From positions 1,149,501 to 1,213,500 of the forward strand of contig NZ_JAIGNU010000001.1 of assembly GCF_019711655.1 (NCBI RefSeq): a DNA stretch of 64,000 nt, written 5' to 3'. Positions 37,076 through 45,957 of this stretch are shown in pieces (the stretch's first letter is position 1; every line of letters begins with the position of its first letter). The position numbers were made by a program, and so were the translations under genes. The notes under the pieces are model-generated. The model ran no database searches. It saw only the letters and a program-made list of their open reading frames with translations, and had not been told where the DNA came from. The stretch comes from Qipengyuania mesophila (GTDB taxonomy: Bacteria > Pseudomonadota > Alphaproteobacteria > Sphingomonadales > Sphingomonadaceae).

Positions 37076-38181
37076 ACACAGCCGAAGGCGAAAAGCCGCG
37101 CGCATTTGGGACCGGCCTGATCGCACTCGATCTGGTCATGAGCGCGAATCCGAACCTGCCGGTCCAGGCTTGGGCGGGCGGGACTTGCGGGAACGTTCTA
37201 TCAATCCTCGCCTACCTTGGGTGGGAGAGCTACCCAATCGCCCGCATGAACGGTGACCCTGCCTCCGAGCGGGTCAGGGCTGACATGAGCCGCTGGGGCG
37301 TGAAGCTGGATTTTGCCGGTTGTGAGCCAACCAGTCATACGCCCATCATCATCCAGGAGATATGTCGAGGGCGCGATGGATCACCAACACACCGCTTTTC
37401 CTGGGCTTGTCCACGCTGCGGCCAGTGGTTGCCGAGTTTCAAGCCGGTCACACGCCAGGCCGTCGATGCCGTCGGCGACGGGGTCAACGGCGCCCAAGTT
37501 TTCTTCATGGATCGGCTTTCGCGCGCGGCGCTGACCTTGGCAGCGCGAGCGGCAGACGCGGGCGCGATCGTCATGTTCGAGCCGTCTGGCAAATCCGATC
37601 CCAAGCTCTTTGCCGAGGCGTTGCAGCTCGCCCACATCGTGAAATATGCCGATCAGCGCTTGAGCGAGGCTGGCGGCGCGATGACCGGTGATAGTGCCAC
37701 GATTCTTGAAATCCAGACGATGGGCATTGAAGGGCTGCGTTATCGCCATCGTCTTTCAAATCTGTCCGATTGGACGCATTTGCCGGCGGTCAACGCGCCG
37801 CAGTTTTTAGACAGCTGCGGGTCCGGTGATTGGTGTTCGGCCGGTCTATTGTCGAAGATCGCCGGAGCGGGCCTTTCAGGATTGAAATCGACGAGCATCG
37901 AGAGTCTGACAAATGCTCTACGCTATGGCCAAGCACTCGCGGCGTGGAACTGCGCCTTTGAAGGCGCGCGGGGCGGAATGTACGCGGTCGAGCGCGACCT
38001 TTTCGACGATCTGATTCGGCAGATTCTCGATGGGCGCCTTGGAGGCCCAATCCCGAGACCGAAAGCGATGGTCGAAGAAGCCGTCAGCTGTCCTGCTTGC
38101 CCGCCAGCGAAGCGCGATCGTGCCGGAAGGCCCCGCAGTTTGCCATCGCGTAGAAAAATGGTGCGTCGAAATGTAGCTTGA
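37072..38181 (+). CDS. PfkB-family carbohydrate/nucleoside kinase with Cys-rich insert (cargo gene 5)
   Basis: This 369-residue protein is a ribokinase-fold kinase. WAGGTCGNVLSILAYLGW (34-51) is the first PfkB signature and DSCGSGDWCSAGLL (247-260) the second, with Asp253 as the predicted catalytic base. An insert has a zinc-knuckle pair CPRC (113-116) and a second pair CPAC (340-343), which could bind one zinc. The last 25 residues are strongly basic. The GTG start overlaps gene 4 by four bases. Its substrate is unknown; ribose, a nucleoside or another sugar would fit the operon. Confidence 0.8.
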   Translation: MNTAEGEKPRAFGTGLIALDLVMSANPNLPVQAWAGGTCGNVLSILAYLGWESYPIARMNGDPASERVRADMSRWGVKLDFAGCEPTSHTPIIIQEICRGRDGSPTHRFSWACPRCGQWLPSFKPVTRQAVDAVGDGVNGAQVFFMDRLSRAALTLAARAADAGAIVMFEPSGKSDPKLFAEALQLAHIVKYADQRLSEAGGAMTGDSATILEIQTMGIEGLRYRHRLSNLSDWTHLPAVNAPQFLDSCGSGDWCSAGLLSKIAGAGLSGLKSTSIESLTNALRYGQALAAWNCAFEGARGGMYAVERDLFDDLIRQILDGRLGGPIPRPKAMVEEAVSCPACPPAKRDRAGRPRSLPSRRKMVRRNVA

Positions 38182-38443
38182 GCGTCTCACGCAGATATCA
38201 GTCCATTAGAGATGCGCGTAACCCTGAATTCACTCCGTTCCCAATCATGAACGCCTTTAGGCCGCCCGTCAGCTACGGCCCGTTACCGCTTTTGGCTGGG
38301 CATGAACGTAGGGCAGGTTTCGACGGACTAATCTGAGCCAGCGAACGGCAGCAATGTCGGCGACTGCTGACACGCTTCCTCAGCACTAGGAATGTGGCAT
38401 TCAGAAGTATCGTGTCGGACGCCGCAATGGAAAAACACGAAAA
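38182..38443. other. Noncoding gap after the cargo operon
   Basis: About 260 bp contain no convincing coding frame, repeat or RNA gene. It separates the plus-strand cargo operon from the convergent minus-strand parB gene and ends at the terminator hairpin. Confidence 0.5.
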
Positions 38444-38473
38444 GGCGGCCCGTCCCAAATGGGACGGACCGCC
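38444..38473 (-). terminator. Rho-independent terminator of the parB transcript
   Basis: A 13-position stem with one mismatch (GGCGG, mismatch, CCGTCCC / loop AAAT / GGGACGG, mismatch, CCGCC) is followed on the minus strand by a T-rich run (complement of ACACGAAAA). It lies 30 bp beyond the parB stop. Read from the plus strand there is no T-run, so it serves the minus strand. Confidence 0.8.
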
Positions 38474-38503
38474 TACCGAGTGACTTGGACCTGTCAGGAG
38501 GGG

Positions 38504-40477
38504 TCAGGCGGCCTGCTCGGCAATTTCGTCAGCTTCTTCGGCGTTGACCGCCTCGTCTCCTTCGGGGCCGGTCAATTGGACTTCCTCGGCACTGGCGAAA
38601 CGCATGATCGAAGGCACCCAGGCCAGCGCCCGTTCCTTGATATCTGCCTCGCCGATGAAGTTGCCCGAGAAAATGCGCTCAGCAGCGCTCGCCAGCTCTG
38701 CTTTCTTCGAGGCGGCATAGCGACTGACCAGTTCTGGACCACCAGCGGCATCGAGCGCTTCAAGCGTGCGGGCCTTGGCCACCCGGTCGAAGTAGTTGTT
38801 CGCAGTGGGACGCCACCAATGCGCTGCCTCGATTTCGAGGAGGGAGCCGAGCGCCTCGTGCAGCGGCACCGAGCGTTCGCCTTCGCAGGCGAGACTGGCA
38901 ACGAGTGTGCGCGAAACGACATGGCCAAGCCACGCAGAGCGCGCCTCGTCGGAAAGCGCCCGGAACCTTGCAAACCGTTCCACGTCGCTTTCGCCAGCGC
39001 GCCAGCTTTCATCGAGCGACACGGCAAACTCGGCCAGAGCAGCGCTTGCTGGCGCATCTTTGGCCTCAAACCCTGTGACCGGGCCGGAGGCGACCGATCC
39101 GACCAGCGTCGATGCTTTTTTGGCGCGCCAGTCGTGCCCATCGGCATCGGCGAGCGTGAAGACCATGAAGTCAAGCGCCAGTGCGGGATCGTTCGCGAGA
39201 TGGATGGCCAGGATGTCGCGGCGCTGCATTGCGAGCTCGTCGAGAAGACGCTGCGACAGCGCGCTCCCCTTGGTCTTCACCGCTCCGCTTTCCTCGATGG
39301 TCTCGACCACACCTTCGTCGGCGACGACTTCGGTCTCGGTGTAAAACTGCGGGACCAGTGTCGGCTCGCCATTGCGCGAGAGGACGAGGAAGGCACCGGC
39401 CTCCTGTTTCAGTTCGTCGGCGAGTACCGGCGGCCGGTCGTTGAGCGCGCGCATGGCGCGGTCGATGACGACGAGTTCCTGTTCGGCCTTGGCGACCTCG
39501 TCCTCTGCGCTGTCCTCGTCTTCGAGCACGGCGGCGACGCGGTCGTAGTCGGCCTCGAGCTCGCCGAGCTCCTGCGCTTCCTGCTCGGTCATCGGTGCAG
39601 GTTCGCATGGCAGACGGCCGAGACCTTCAACAAGGTCATGGCTGACATAGTTGCCAAGGGTCGGCCGAACCCAGGCAAGGCCATATTCGAGCGCGGCTTT
39701 TTCTGCGGCTTCGTCCATGGCCTTGTGTGCGAGGTTTTCGAGCAGGGCGATATCGATCCAGCTCTCGCTGGCATCATCGTCGAACAGTTCGCGCTCGATC
39801 CGGCCACCTGCGGCGATATATGCATCGCGTCCCACGAGAACAGCGCGCGGATCGGAACCGCGCACCGTGGCATCGAGCACCATGCGGCGGATCGTGTCAG
39901 GCGTGATCTGGTACCAGGCGTCCTGCAGCTCGGCATAGACATGCGCCTGGCGCTCCACGTCGGAAATCGCGCCATAGGCCTTGGCCATGTCGAGCGTGAT
40001 CGCACCTTCGGCGAGCGCTTCGAAGACGCAAGGCGCGAGAGAGGCCAGGCGCAGACGTCCTTCGACGAAACGGACAGTGAGACCGAAGCGGCGCGCCACG
40101 TCTTCGGTCGTAGCCCCCGCATCGATGATAGAAGCGAAGGCCTGCGCCTCGTCGGCGGGGTTCATCGCCAGACGCTGGAAGTTCTCGGCAAGGCTGGCCT
40201 CACGCACATCGCTTTCCTCGCCTTCGATGACGAGGCAAGTGACCTCATGGCTTTCGGGCAAGGTGCCCTCTTCGGCCAGCGCCTGCAGCGCGGCGAGACG
40301 GCGACCGCCGGCCTCGACCTCGAACTTGCCGCGCTTTCCTTTGCGTACGACGAGGTTTTGCAGCAGGCCTCGCGCAGCAATGTCTGCACGCAGCTGGAGG
40401 TCGGCGAGCACATCGCTCGACTTGCGAACGTTGCGCGGGCTCGGAACGAGCTTCTTCAGGGGGATCGACTGAATCAT
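38504..40477 (-). CDS. ParB/RepB/Spo0J-like nuclease-domain protein
   Basis: This 657-residue protein starts with a ParB N-terminal domain. The segments IPLKKLVPSPRNVRK and GGRRLAALQAL are conserved, and ASLAENFQR holds the ParB box with NTPase-contact residues. A helix-turn-helix region follows (about 130-190, DVARRFGLTVRFVEGRLRLA). The remaining 450 residues are acidic and uncharacterised. No parA gene accompanies it, so it may be a regulator or plasmid-stability protein rather than a segregation partner. The ATG at 40,477 follows ATCAGGAG. A 17-bp palindrome lies in its leader. Confidence 0.85.
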   Translation of the reverse strand: MIQSIPLKKLVPSPRNVRKSSDVLADLQLRADIAARGLLQNLVVRKGKRGKFEVEAGGRRLAALQALAEEGTLPESHEVTCLVIEGEESDVREASLAENFQRLAMNPADEAQAFASIIDAGATTEDVARRFGLTVRFVEGRLRLASLAPCVFEALAEGAITLDMAKAYGAISDVERQAHVYAELQDAWYQITPDTIRRMVLDATVRGSDPRAVLVGRDAYIAAGGRIERELFDDDASESWIDIALLENLAHKAMDEAAEKAALEYGLAWVRPTLGNYVSHDLVEGLGRLPCEPAPMTEQEAQELGELEADYDRVAAVLEDEDSAEDEVAKAEQELVVIDRAMRALNDRPPVLADELKQEAGAFLVLSRNGEPTLVPQFYTETEVVADEGVVETIEESGAVKTKGSALSQRLLDELAMQRRDILAIHLANDPALALDFMVFTLADADGHDWRAKKASTLVGSVASGPVTGFEAKDAPASAALAEFAVSLDESWRAGESDVERFARFRALSDEARSAWLGHVVSRTLVASLACEGERSVPLHEALGSLLEIEAAHWWRPTANNYFDRVAKARTLEALDAAGGPELVSRYAASKKAELASAAERIFSGNFIGEADIKERALAWVPSIMRFASAEEVQLTGPEGDEAVNAEEADEIAEQAA

Positions 40478-40570
40478 GGGTGTTCTCCTGATGGAATGAA
40501 GGCGCAGGTGAGGATCACAAGGCCCACAAGCCCAAAGGGCTCCCTCCACTCTCATTCTGAGAATGAGGTC
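40478..40570 (-). promoter_or_regulatory. Shared leader and 8-1-8 palindrome upstream of parB
   Basis: In the minus-strand leader GGAGGGAGC (40,539-40,547) precedes the ATCAGGAG site (40,485-40,492). Next to it lies a perfect palindrome, CTCATTCT-G-AGAATGAG (40,551-40,567), which may be an operator, perhaps for ParB itself. The 9-mer and the 8-mer are identical to those before ardC. Confidence 0.55.
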
Positions 40571-40581
40571 TGCCCGAGGGA

Positions 40582-43500
40582 TCAGGCGGCAAGCGCGTGG
40601 AGGACCGACGAGGCTGCGGAGACTGGCACGAATAGCCGCGTGCGGTAGCGGATGATTTCGGTGAAGCAGCCCTTGTTCTTGTACCAGTCGAGCCGGTCGG
40701 GCGAGAACCCGGTCAGTTCAAGGCGCTGTTCGCCTCCGACCAGCGAGCGTTTCACGGTCAGGGCATCGTGGCTTGCGAGGCCCAGCGGCTTGCCGCTGGC
40801 GATGACGAGCTCACCGATCTGCTCTGCGGCTGGTCCGGTAACTCCGGAAAGTCCAAAGGTCTCGGCGATTGCAGCGAGATCGATATCGAGCACTTCGCGG
40901 CCAATGATCGACTGGCCGTTCTCGGCAACGAGCCGGGTGACCCGAACATGATCGCCGGGCAGTCGCTTCCAGACCGGAAGCAGCAGTCCGGTGGCAAGAT
41001 GGACGCGCTCGGTCACAGGTGAAGCGGCGGCCTCCTCTTCCTCGGTTCGCCAGGCGCTGGTAAATGCGGTAACGCCAATATCTTCCCAATGGCTTTCACC
41101 GAGTGCCTCAAGCGTCCAGTTTGCGGACTTGAGCGGTCGCAGCAGGCGTCGGCGTTCGATCACGGCCCCGTCGTCGGCGATGAGGCGCCGGGCAGGAACC
41201 GACAGTGCGACCTTGCCCGAGCGCGCATTGCGCATCGGGATCGCGTGCGGGCTGCCAATCTCGTGCATCCGCACCAGGCGTTGCAAACTTAGAGGCCGAA
41301 GGTGCCTCGTCACTTCTAGCGAGACGAGGCGGGTCTCGGCTCCGGTCACGGGGTCGGTGCGCAGGAGCTCATCGGCGAGGACCGTGAAGTGATCGACCCT
41401 GACGGTCTCCAGTCCCTGATCGAGCGTGCCAGCTTCGCGCGCCGCTTCGATCCGCGCTTCGACGAGGCCGAGATACTCATCGAAGATCGCGTTCTGAAGC
41501 GCGATCGGTAGCGCGAGAATGCGGTTGAGCCAGCGCTGGATGGTGGGGAGATTGTCGGTCAGCCCGCCATCGGGGCTTTCAAGCCGGAGGCCGGTGCGCT
41601 CGACGAAGTTACCGAAGCTCGTGGCTTCGAGCTTGCCGTCATAGAGCAGTTGGAACCAGCGGCTGAGCGCATCGCGCGCATAGTCGCTTTCGAGATTGTC
41701 GGCCGGGTCGAACAGGTTCTGACCGCCGGTCTGGCGCTGGCCGCGCGTCAGCGCGCCCAATGCGTCGAGCCTGCGGGCAATGGTCGAGATGAACCGACGT
41801 TCGCCCTTCACGTCGGTGGTTACCGGGCTGAACAGCGGGGCCGAGGCCTGGTTGGTGCGGTTCGTACGACCAAGCCCCTGGATGGCGTTGTCGGCGCGCC
41901 AGCCCGGCTCGAGCAGGAAATGGACCCGGCGTTGCTGATTCCGACAGCCGAGGTCGGCATGATAGGAACGCCCCGTACCGCCGGCATCCGAGAAGACCAG
42001 GATGCGCTTGGTCCCTTCCATGAAGCTTTGCGCTTCGGCGACATTCGCACTGGGGCTCCGGCGTTCGAGGCGCTGCTGACCATCGCGGCCCAGGACCAGC
42101 CTGCGGGTCCGGCCCGTGACCTCGGCCACCGCCTCGGTCCCGAAGTGCTCGATGATCGCATCGAGCGCTGTGGCGATAGGCGGCAGCGCACAGAGCTGTT
42201 CGATCAGTGCATCGCGCGCGGCGATAGCACGCGAGCAGAAAACGGGATTGCCCTCCTCGTCGCTCATTGCCTCGGAGCGAAGATTGCCGTCCTCGTCGGC
42301 GAAGACCTGCATCAATCGTACCGGGAAGCTCTTCGTAAGGTAGTCGATGACGTATTCACGCGGTGAGAGATCGATATCGAGCGCTTCGCGTTCTTCCACG
42401 GTAAGGTCGGCAAGGCGTCGGTCGAGCATGGCCTCTGCGGTCGAGACCAGCTGCACGACAACCGAATGATCCTCGCCAAGCGCCGCTTCCATTGCAGGGA
42501 TCAGGCTAGGCAATTTCATCGAGAGCAGGAGCTGGGCAAAGAAGCGCTGCTTGGTACCTTCGAAGATTGAGAGCGCCGCAGCCTTGGCGTTGCGATTGAG
42601 TGTATCGCCGCTGTCCTCGTCGACCACGCGGGTTGCTTCGAGCGCAGCTTCGAGGTTGCGGTGAATGATTGCCCAGGCCTCGGCATAGGAATCGTATATC
42701 CGCACCTGTGCATCGGTCAGGCTGTGCTCGAGGATTTCGTACTCGACCCCGGCGAAGGACAGCGCACGGGCAACGTAGAGTCCCTGGGCCTTGAGGTCGC
42801 GGGCGACGAGCTCCATCGCCGCGACGCCGCCAGCGCGGATCTCGGTCATGAACGCCTCGTGGGTCGGAAAGGCGGTCTCGGGTCCCCAGAGACCAAGCCG
42901 TGAGGTGTAACCGAGGTTGGCGATATCCGAAGCGCCAGTGGCAGACGCGTAGAGCACGCGGGCGCGCGGCAGATGGTTCTGCAGCCTCAGACCCGCCATG
43001 CCCTGTTCGGAGCCCTTGACCTTGCCGCGGGTTGATGAGCCCCCGAGCGCATTGGCCATGGCGTGGGCTTCGTCGAAAGCGATCACGCCGTCGAAATCCT
43101 CGCCCGCCCAGGCAAGGATCTGGTCGAGCCGCGTATCCTCGGCGCGCCCCGAGCGCAGCGTCGGGTAGGTGACGAAGAGGATGCCTTCGGACATCGTTAC
43201 GGAGTGGCCAAGTTTCCAGCGCGAGAGCGGCTGGAGATCGAGCGGCAGCCCGCCAAGCGCTTCCCAGTCGCGGCGCGCATCTTCGAGCAGCGCCTCGTTC
43301 TTTGTGATCCAGATATGGCGACGCTCGCCGGCGAGCCAGCGGTCCATGATGACCGCGGCGATCTGTCGTCCCTTGCCCGCTCCGGTTCCGTCGCCAAGGA
43401 AGAAGCCCTGGCGGTATTCGTGACCATCTTCGGACAGTTCCAGCGCGGTGCCTTCCTGGCTGACCTTGAACCGGCCCGGAAGATCGCGCGCGAATGCCTG

Positions 43501-44829
43501 GGCAGCGTAGACCAGTGTCTCGCACTGCGCTTCGGACAGAAGGCCATCGGCCCGCCAATTTGCGGGAAGGCGCGGGCTAACATCCGGCTGGGGCGCCGCG
43601 ACCGAACCCATGGCGACCGATTCCACGAGCGGGGTAGGATGGACCGGCGCATCCTCGAACGCGATGCGACTGGGCCGGTAAGGCAGGTAAATTCCGGTCT
43701 GTTCAGGCACCGGCGCGGGGTCGGCGAGAACCGAATAGGCAAGGTCAATCGCATTCGCCGTGGCTGCTGGTGTCGCGGCGAACGGCGCCACCGGCCGAAC
43801 CAGCGCGCTTTGGGTCGAAGTCTTGCAAACGAGGCGCACTGGCTTGCCGAGCGGCAGGCGATGGATGTTGGCGGAGGTCTGTACGCGTGGCGGAAGCGCA
43901 GTGATAAGCTCGTGGAGCAAGATGAGGTCGACAGTATCTCCGATGATCGCAGGCGAGGACGCAGTCTGCGTCTTGTCGATGACGACCAAGCGAACGGCGA
44001 TACCAGTCCCGGTGCGGCGGAACACCTGCTGCAAGCGCACATCGAGCAACAGCGATGCTTCGCCCTGCGCTTTGGCGAACGTGGAAGCATCGAAGCCATC
44101 GGGCATGATGCCGACAATCCTCGCGGCTCCGGCAGTGGCCCGGATCGCGCTGCGCAGGTGGCGCTGCGCCGTCTCGCCGTCCTTGCCGCGTTCCCGGCTG
44201 CGGGCGAATGGCGGGTTCATCAACACGGCCGATGGAACCGGGCCGCGAAGTAGGTCGGCGATCAGTTCCCCGTCATGCGCGGTGGTCGCGGTCGAAGGAA
44301 AGATGTGGCCCAGGTTGTCTCGTCTCGCCGGATCAATCTCGTTGAGGATTAACGAGGCGTTCTGGAGCCAACCCCAGAGAGCAAGGGCACCATTGCCGGC
44401 GGAGGGTTCGAGCAGCGTGTCACGCGCGGAGAGAGCCGCAGCCTTCGCCATCAGCCAGGCCAGCATCGGCGGGGTCGAGAACTGCTGGAGCTCGACCTGT
44501 GCTTCGCTGCGCACGTGCCGTGGCGGCAAGGCTGCTTTGAGCCAGTCGAACCGCGCTTCGGCTTCGTGCACGTTCGTCGCCAGATCGATCCGTGAGGACT
44601 CTCGCAGCCAGAGCAGTGCGCCGATCTCGACCGCGTTGTTGTGGTCATCGATGGTCCAGGCGCTTCCCCAGTCCATGACGCCGGTTTCCTCGGCGAACAG
44701 GCCGGCGATATCGGCGCGGGAAAGGTGACGTCCCGAAGCGAGAAACTCGGCAATCCTGGCGCCGACGGCGTAAGCCAATGGCACTGACGACTGTTGCTCG
44801 CCGGCGGGAAACAGGTCTGACTGAAACAT
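40582..44829 (-). CDS. DNA methyltransferase / Strawberry-notch-like helicase giant protein
   Basis: This 1,415-residue protein has three recognisable parts. An N6-adenine-methyltransferase-like domain has LLEPSAGNGALALWG (about 139-153) and the NPPF catalytic motif (205-208). A superfamily 2 helicase domain has a loop GDGTGAGKGRQ and an acidic DEAH box (AFDEAHAMANALG). The C-terminal helicase half is Strawberry-notch-like, with RADNAIQGLGRTNRTNQ. These proteins are common in proteobacterial plasmids and phage-like elements and probably modify or unwind DNA during transfer. ATG 44,829 is preferred because ATCAGGAG lies upstream. Confidence 0.88.
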   Translation of the reverse strand: MFQSDLFPAGEQQSSVPLAYAVGARIAEFLASGRHLSRADIAGLFAEETGVMDWGSAWTIDDHNNAVEIGALLWLRESSRIDLATNVHEAEARFDWLKAALPPRHVRSEAQVELQQFSTPPMLAWLMAKAAALSARDTLLEPSAGNGALALWGWLQNASLILNEIDPARRDNLGHIFPSTATTAHDGELIADLLRGPVPSAVLMNPPFARSRERGKDGETAQRHLRSAIRATAGAARIVGIMPDGFDASTFAKAQGEASLLLDVRLQQVFRRTGTGIAVRLVVIDKTQTASSPAIIGDTVDLILLHELITALPPRVQTSANIHRLPLGKPVRLVCKTSTQSALVRPVAPFAATPAATANAIDLAYSVLADPAPVPEQTGIYLPYRPSRIAFEDAPVHPTPLVESVAMGSVAAPQPDVSPRLPANWRADGLLSEAQCETLVYAAQAFARDLPGRFKVSQEGTALELSEDGHEYRQGFFLGDGTGAGKGRQIAAVIMDRWLAGERRHIWITKNEALLEDARRDWEALGGLPLDLQPLSRWKLGHSVTMSEGILFVTYPTLRSGRAEDTRLDQILAWAGEDFDGVIAFDEAHAMANALGGSSTRGKVKGSEQGMAGLRLQNHLPRARVLYASATGASDIANLGYTSRLGLWGPETAFPTHEAFMTEIRAGGVAAMELVARDLKAQGLYVARALSFAGVEYEILEHSLTDAQVRIYDSYAEAWAIIHRNLEAALEATRVVDEDSGDTLNRNAKAAALSIFEGTKQRFFAQLLLSMKLPSLIPAMEAALGEDHSVVVQLVSTAEAMLDRRLADLTVEEREALDIDLSPREYVIDYLTKSFPVRLMQVFADEDGNLRSEAMSDEEGNPVFCSRAIAARDALIEQLCALPPIATALDAIIEHFGTEAVAEVTGRTRRLVLGRDGQQRLERRSPSANVAEAQSFMEGTKRILVFSDAGGTGRSYHADLGCRNQQRRVHFLLEPGWRADNAIQGLGRTNRTNQASAPLFSPVTTDVKGERRFISTIARRLDALGALTRGQRQTGGQNLFDPADNLESDYARDALSRWFQLLYDGKLEATSFGNFVERTGLRLESPDGGLTDNLPTIQRWLNRILALPIALQNAIFDEYLGLVEARIEAAREAGTLDQGLETVRVDHFTVLADELLRTDPVTGAETRLVSLEVTRHLRPLSLQRLVRMHEIGSPHAIPMRNARSGKVALSVPARRLIADDGAVIERRRLLRPLKSANWTLEALGESHWEDIGVTAFTSAWRTEEEEAAASPVTERVHLATGLLLPVWKRLPGDHVRVTRLVAENGQSIIGREVLDIDLAAIAETFGLSGVTGPAAEQIGELVIASGKPLGLASHDALTVKRSLVGGEQRLELTGFSPDRLDWYKNKGCFTEIIRYRTRLFVPVSAASSVLHALAA

Positions 44830-44904
44830 GGCAATTCGTCCTCCTGATGAGGGCATCGGGACACGCCCTCTGCCGGATCAGGAATTAGAGAAGCTCTCTC
44901 TCCT
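44830..44904 (-). promoter_or_regulatory. Shared leader with hairpin upstream of the helicase gene
   Basis: ATCAGGAG (44,841-44,848) is preceded in the mRNA by a 6-bp hairpin GAGGGC/GCCCTC (44,849-44,870) and a GA-rich element (44,893-44,903) like that before ardC and parB. The order purine-rich element, hairpin, ribosome-binding site repeats in these leaders. Confidence 0.5.
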
Positions 44905-45819
44905 CTACCGCGCCGCTTTGCGGCGCAGCCATGCTGTAAGTTCATCGTTCCAGTCGGTGTCGCGTGAGGATGGTTTGCGAACGTGGATCGTCCGCCCATC
45001 GCGGGCATAAGCGGCCAAGCCACGCGACGCGGCCAGCTCGCCGCCAGCATCTTGATCGACGAAGAGGTGAAGCTCGGTCACGCTTTCAGGCACGCTGACG
45101 AGACCGAAGCGCTCATTGCCCAGGGTCGCCCAGACGGGAATGCCGGTGAGAGCATAGGCCGACATTGCGCTCTCGATGCCCTCAGCGAGGCCGAGCTTGC
45201 CGGAGGCCGGAGCGAAGAGGCGGACAGCAGCTTCACCGAGCGCGCCGAGCGCGCGTTTCGGCTTTTCGAAAGCGGCCTTGCCTGAAGCCTCGGTAGACAG
45301 GAACGTGCGGTGGATGGCGATCGGGCACTCGTCGAGGCTGACTGCCGCGATCATGGCGGGCAGAAAGCGGGCCCGTCCTTTCGGGCCAAGCGGCGTTCGT
45401 GGATGGAAGCGGAGCGCCGGAGATGCGGCGAGGATGCCGCGGCTTTCAAGATATGCCTTTGCCGGACTAGCACGCAGTGGCTGTGCATCGCGCCAGATCC
45501 TCAGCGCTACCGCCGAGGGTTTGCGGGTGCTGGTCGATTCGGGTTCGTTGGTGGTCGCAGAACCTGAAAAAAGCGCCGGTGCCTCGAAACCTTCACGCGC
45601 CAGAGCAGCCAGCACGCTCTGCTGATCGCATCCCGCGAAACAGTGGAAGAGGATGGCCTGTCGGCCGAGCGACACACCGAGTGACGGCGTGCGGTCATCA
45701 TGCGCGGGGCAACAGGCCATGCCCTTTGTGCCGGACCATTTGCCCCCTCGCGATTCGCAAATGCGACGGGCGGTCTCGGCAAGCGACCGGTTGGGATGAG
45801 TTTGGACAGACAGGGACAT
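44905..45819 (-). CDS. CHC2-zinc-finger / Toprim primase-like protein
   Basis: This 304-residue protein begins with a zinc-finger region (Cys37, His40, Cys60, Cys64 in CCPAHDD and FHCFAGC) like that of DnaG-type primases. A Toprim domain follows (LAEGIESAMSAYAL, then FVDQDAGGELAA) with the acidic metal-binding residues. This is the layout of plasmid and phage primase/Toprim proteins. It probably supports replication or single-strand conversion of the element. The ATG at 45,819 has AGGAGCTCG upstream. It is divergent from the transglycosylase gene. Confidence 0.85.
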   Translation of the reverse strand: MSLSVQTHPNRSLAETARRICESRGGKWSGTKGMACCPAHDDRTPSLGVSLGRQAILFHCFAGCDQQSVLAALAREGFEAPALFSGSATTNEPESTSTRKPSAVALRIWRDAQPLRASPAKAYLESRGILAASPALRFHPRTPLGPKGRARFLPAMIAAVSLDECPIAIHRTFLSTEASGKAAFEKPKRALGALGEAAVRLFAPASGKLGLAEGIESAMSAYALTGIPVWATLGNERFGLVSVPESVTELHLFVDQDAGGELAASRGLAAYARDGRTIHVRKPSSRDTDWNDELTAWLRRKAAR

Positions 45820-45908
45820 GCGAGCTCCTCAGCATGCAAAGTGGCCCCCCCATCAGCGTTCCTTTCCTCTCCCGAAGGCAGGCATTCACAGGTTTCCTAC
45901 AGTCATAT

Positions 45909-45923
45909 GTTCTATTTATGTTC
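45909..45923 (+). promoter_or_regulatory. LexA-type SOS box upstream of the transglycosylase/nuclease genes
   Basis: GTTC-TATTTAT-GTTC is an exact match to GTTC-N7-GTTC. It lies in the 138-bp divergent region, 34 bp before the transglycosylase ATG and 89 bp from the primase start, so it could control either. Confidence 0.55.
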
Positions 45924-45928
45924 CATTG

Positions 45929-45940
45929 TGATTCGAATCA
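45929..45940. promoter_or_regulatory. Perfect 12-bp palindrome beside the SOS box
   Basis: TGATTCGAATCA lies between the SOS box and the transglycosylase start, flanked by CCAT and ATGG. A regulator dimer site is possible; the regulator is unknown. Confidence 0.4.
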
Positions 45941-45957
45941 ATGGAGCACCACTCGAG

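Noticed and set aside
38459-40648. A very long plus-strand open frame opposite the ParB-like gene
   Set aside because: GC-rich antisense frame; the minus strand has the ParB domain, a ribosome-binding site and a terminator, while the plus translation shows no domain.
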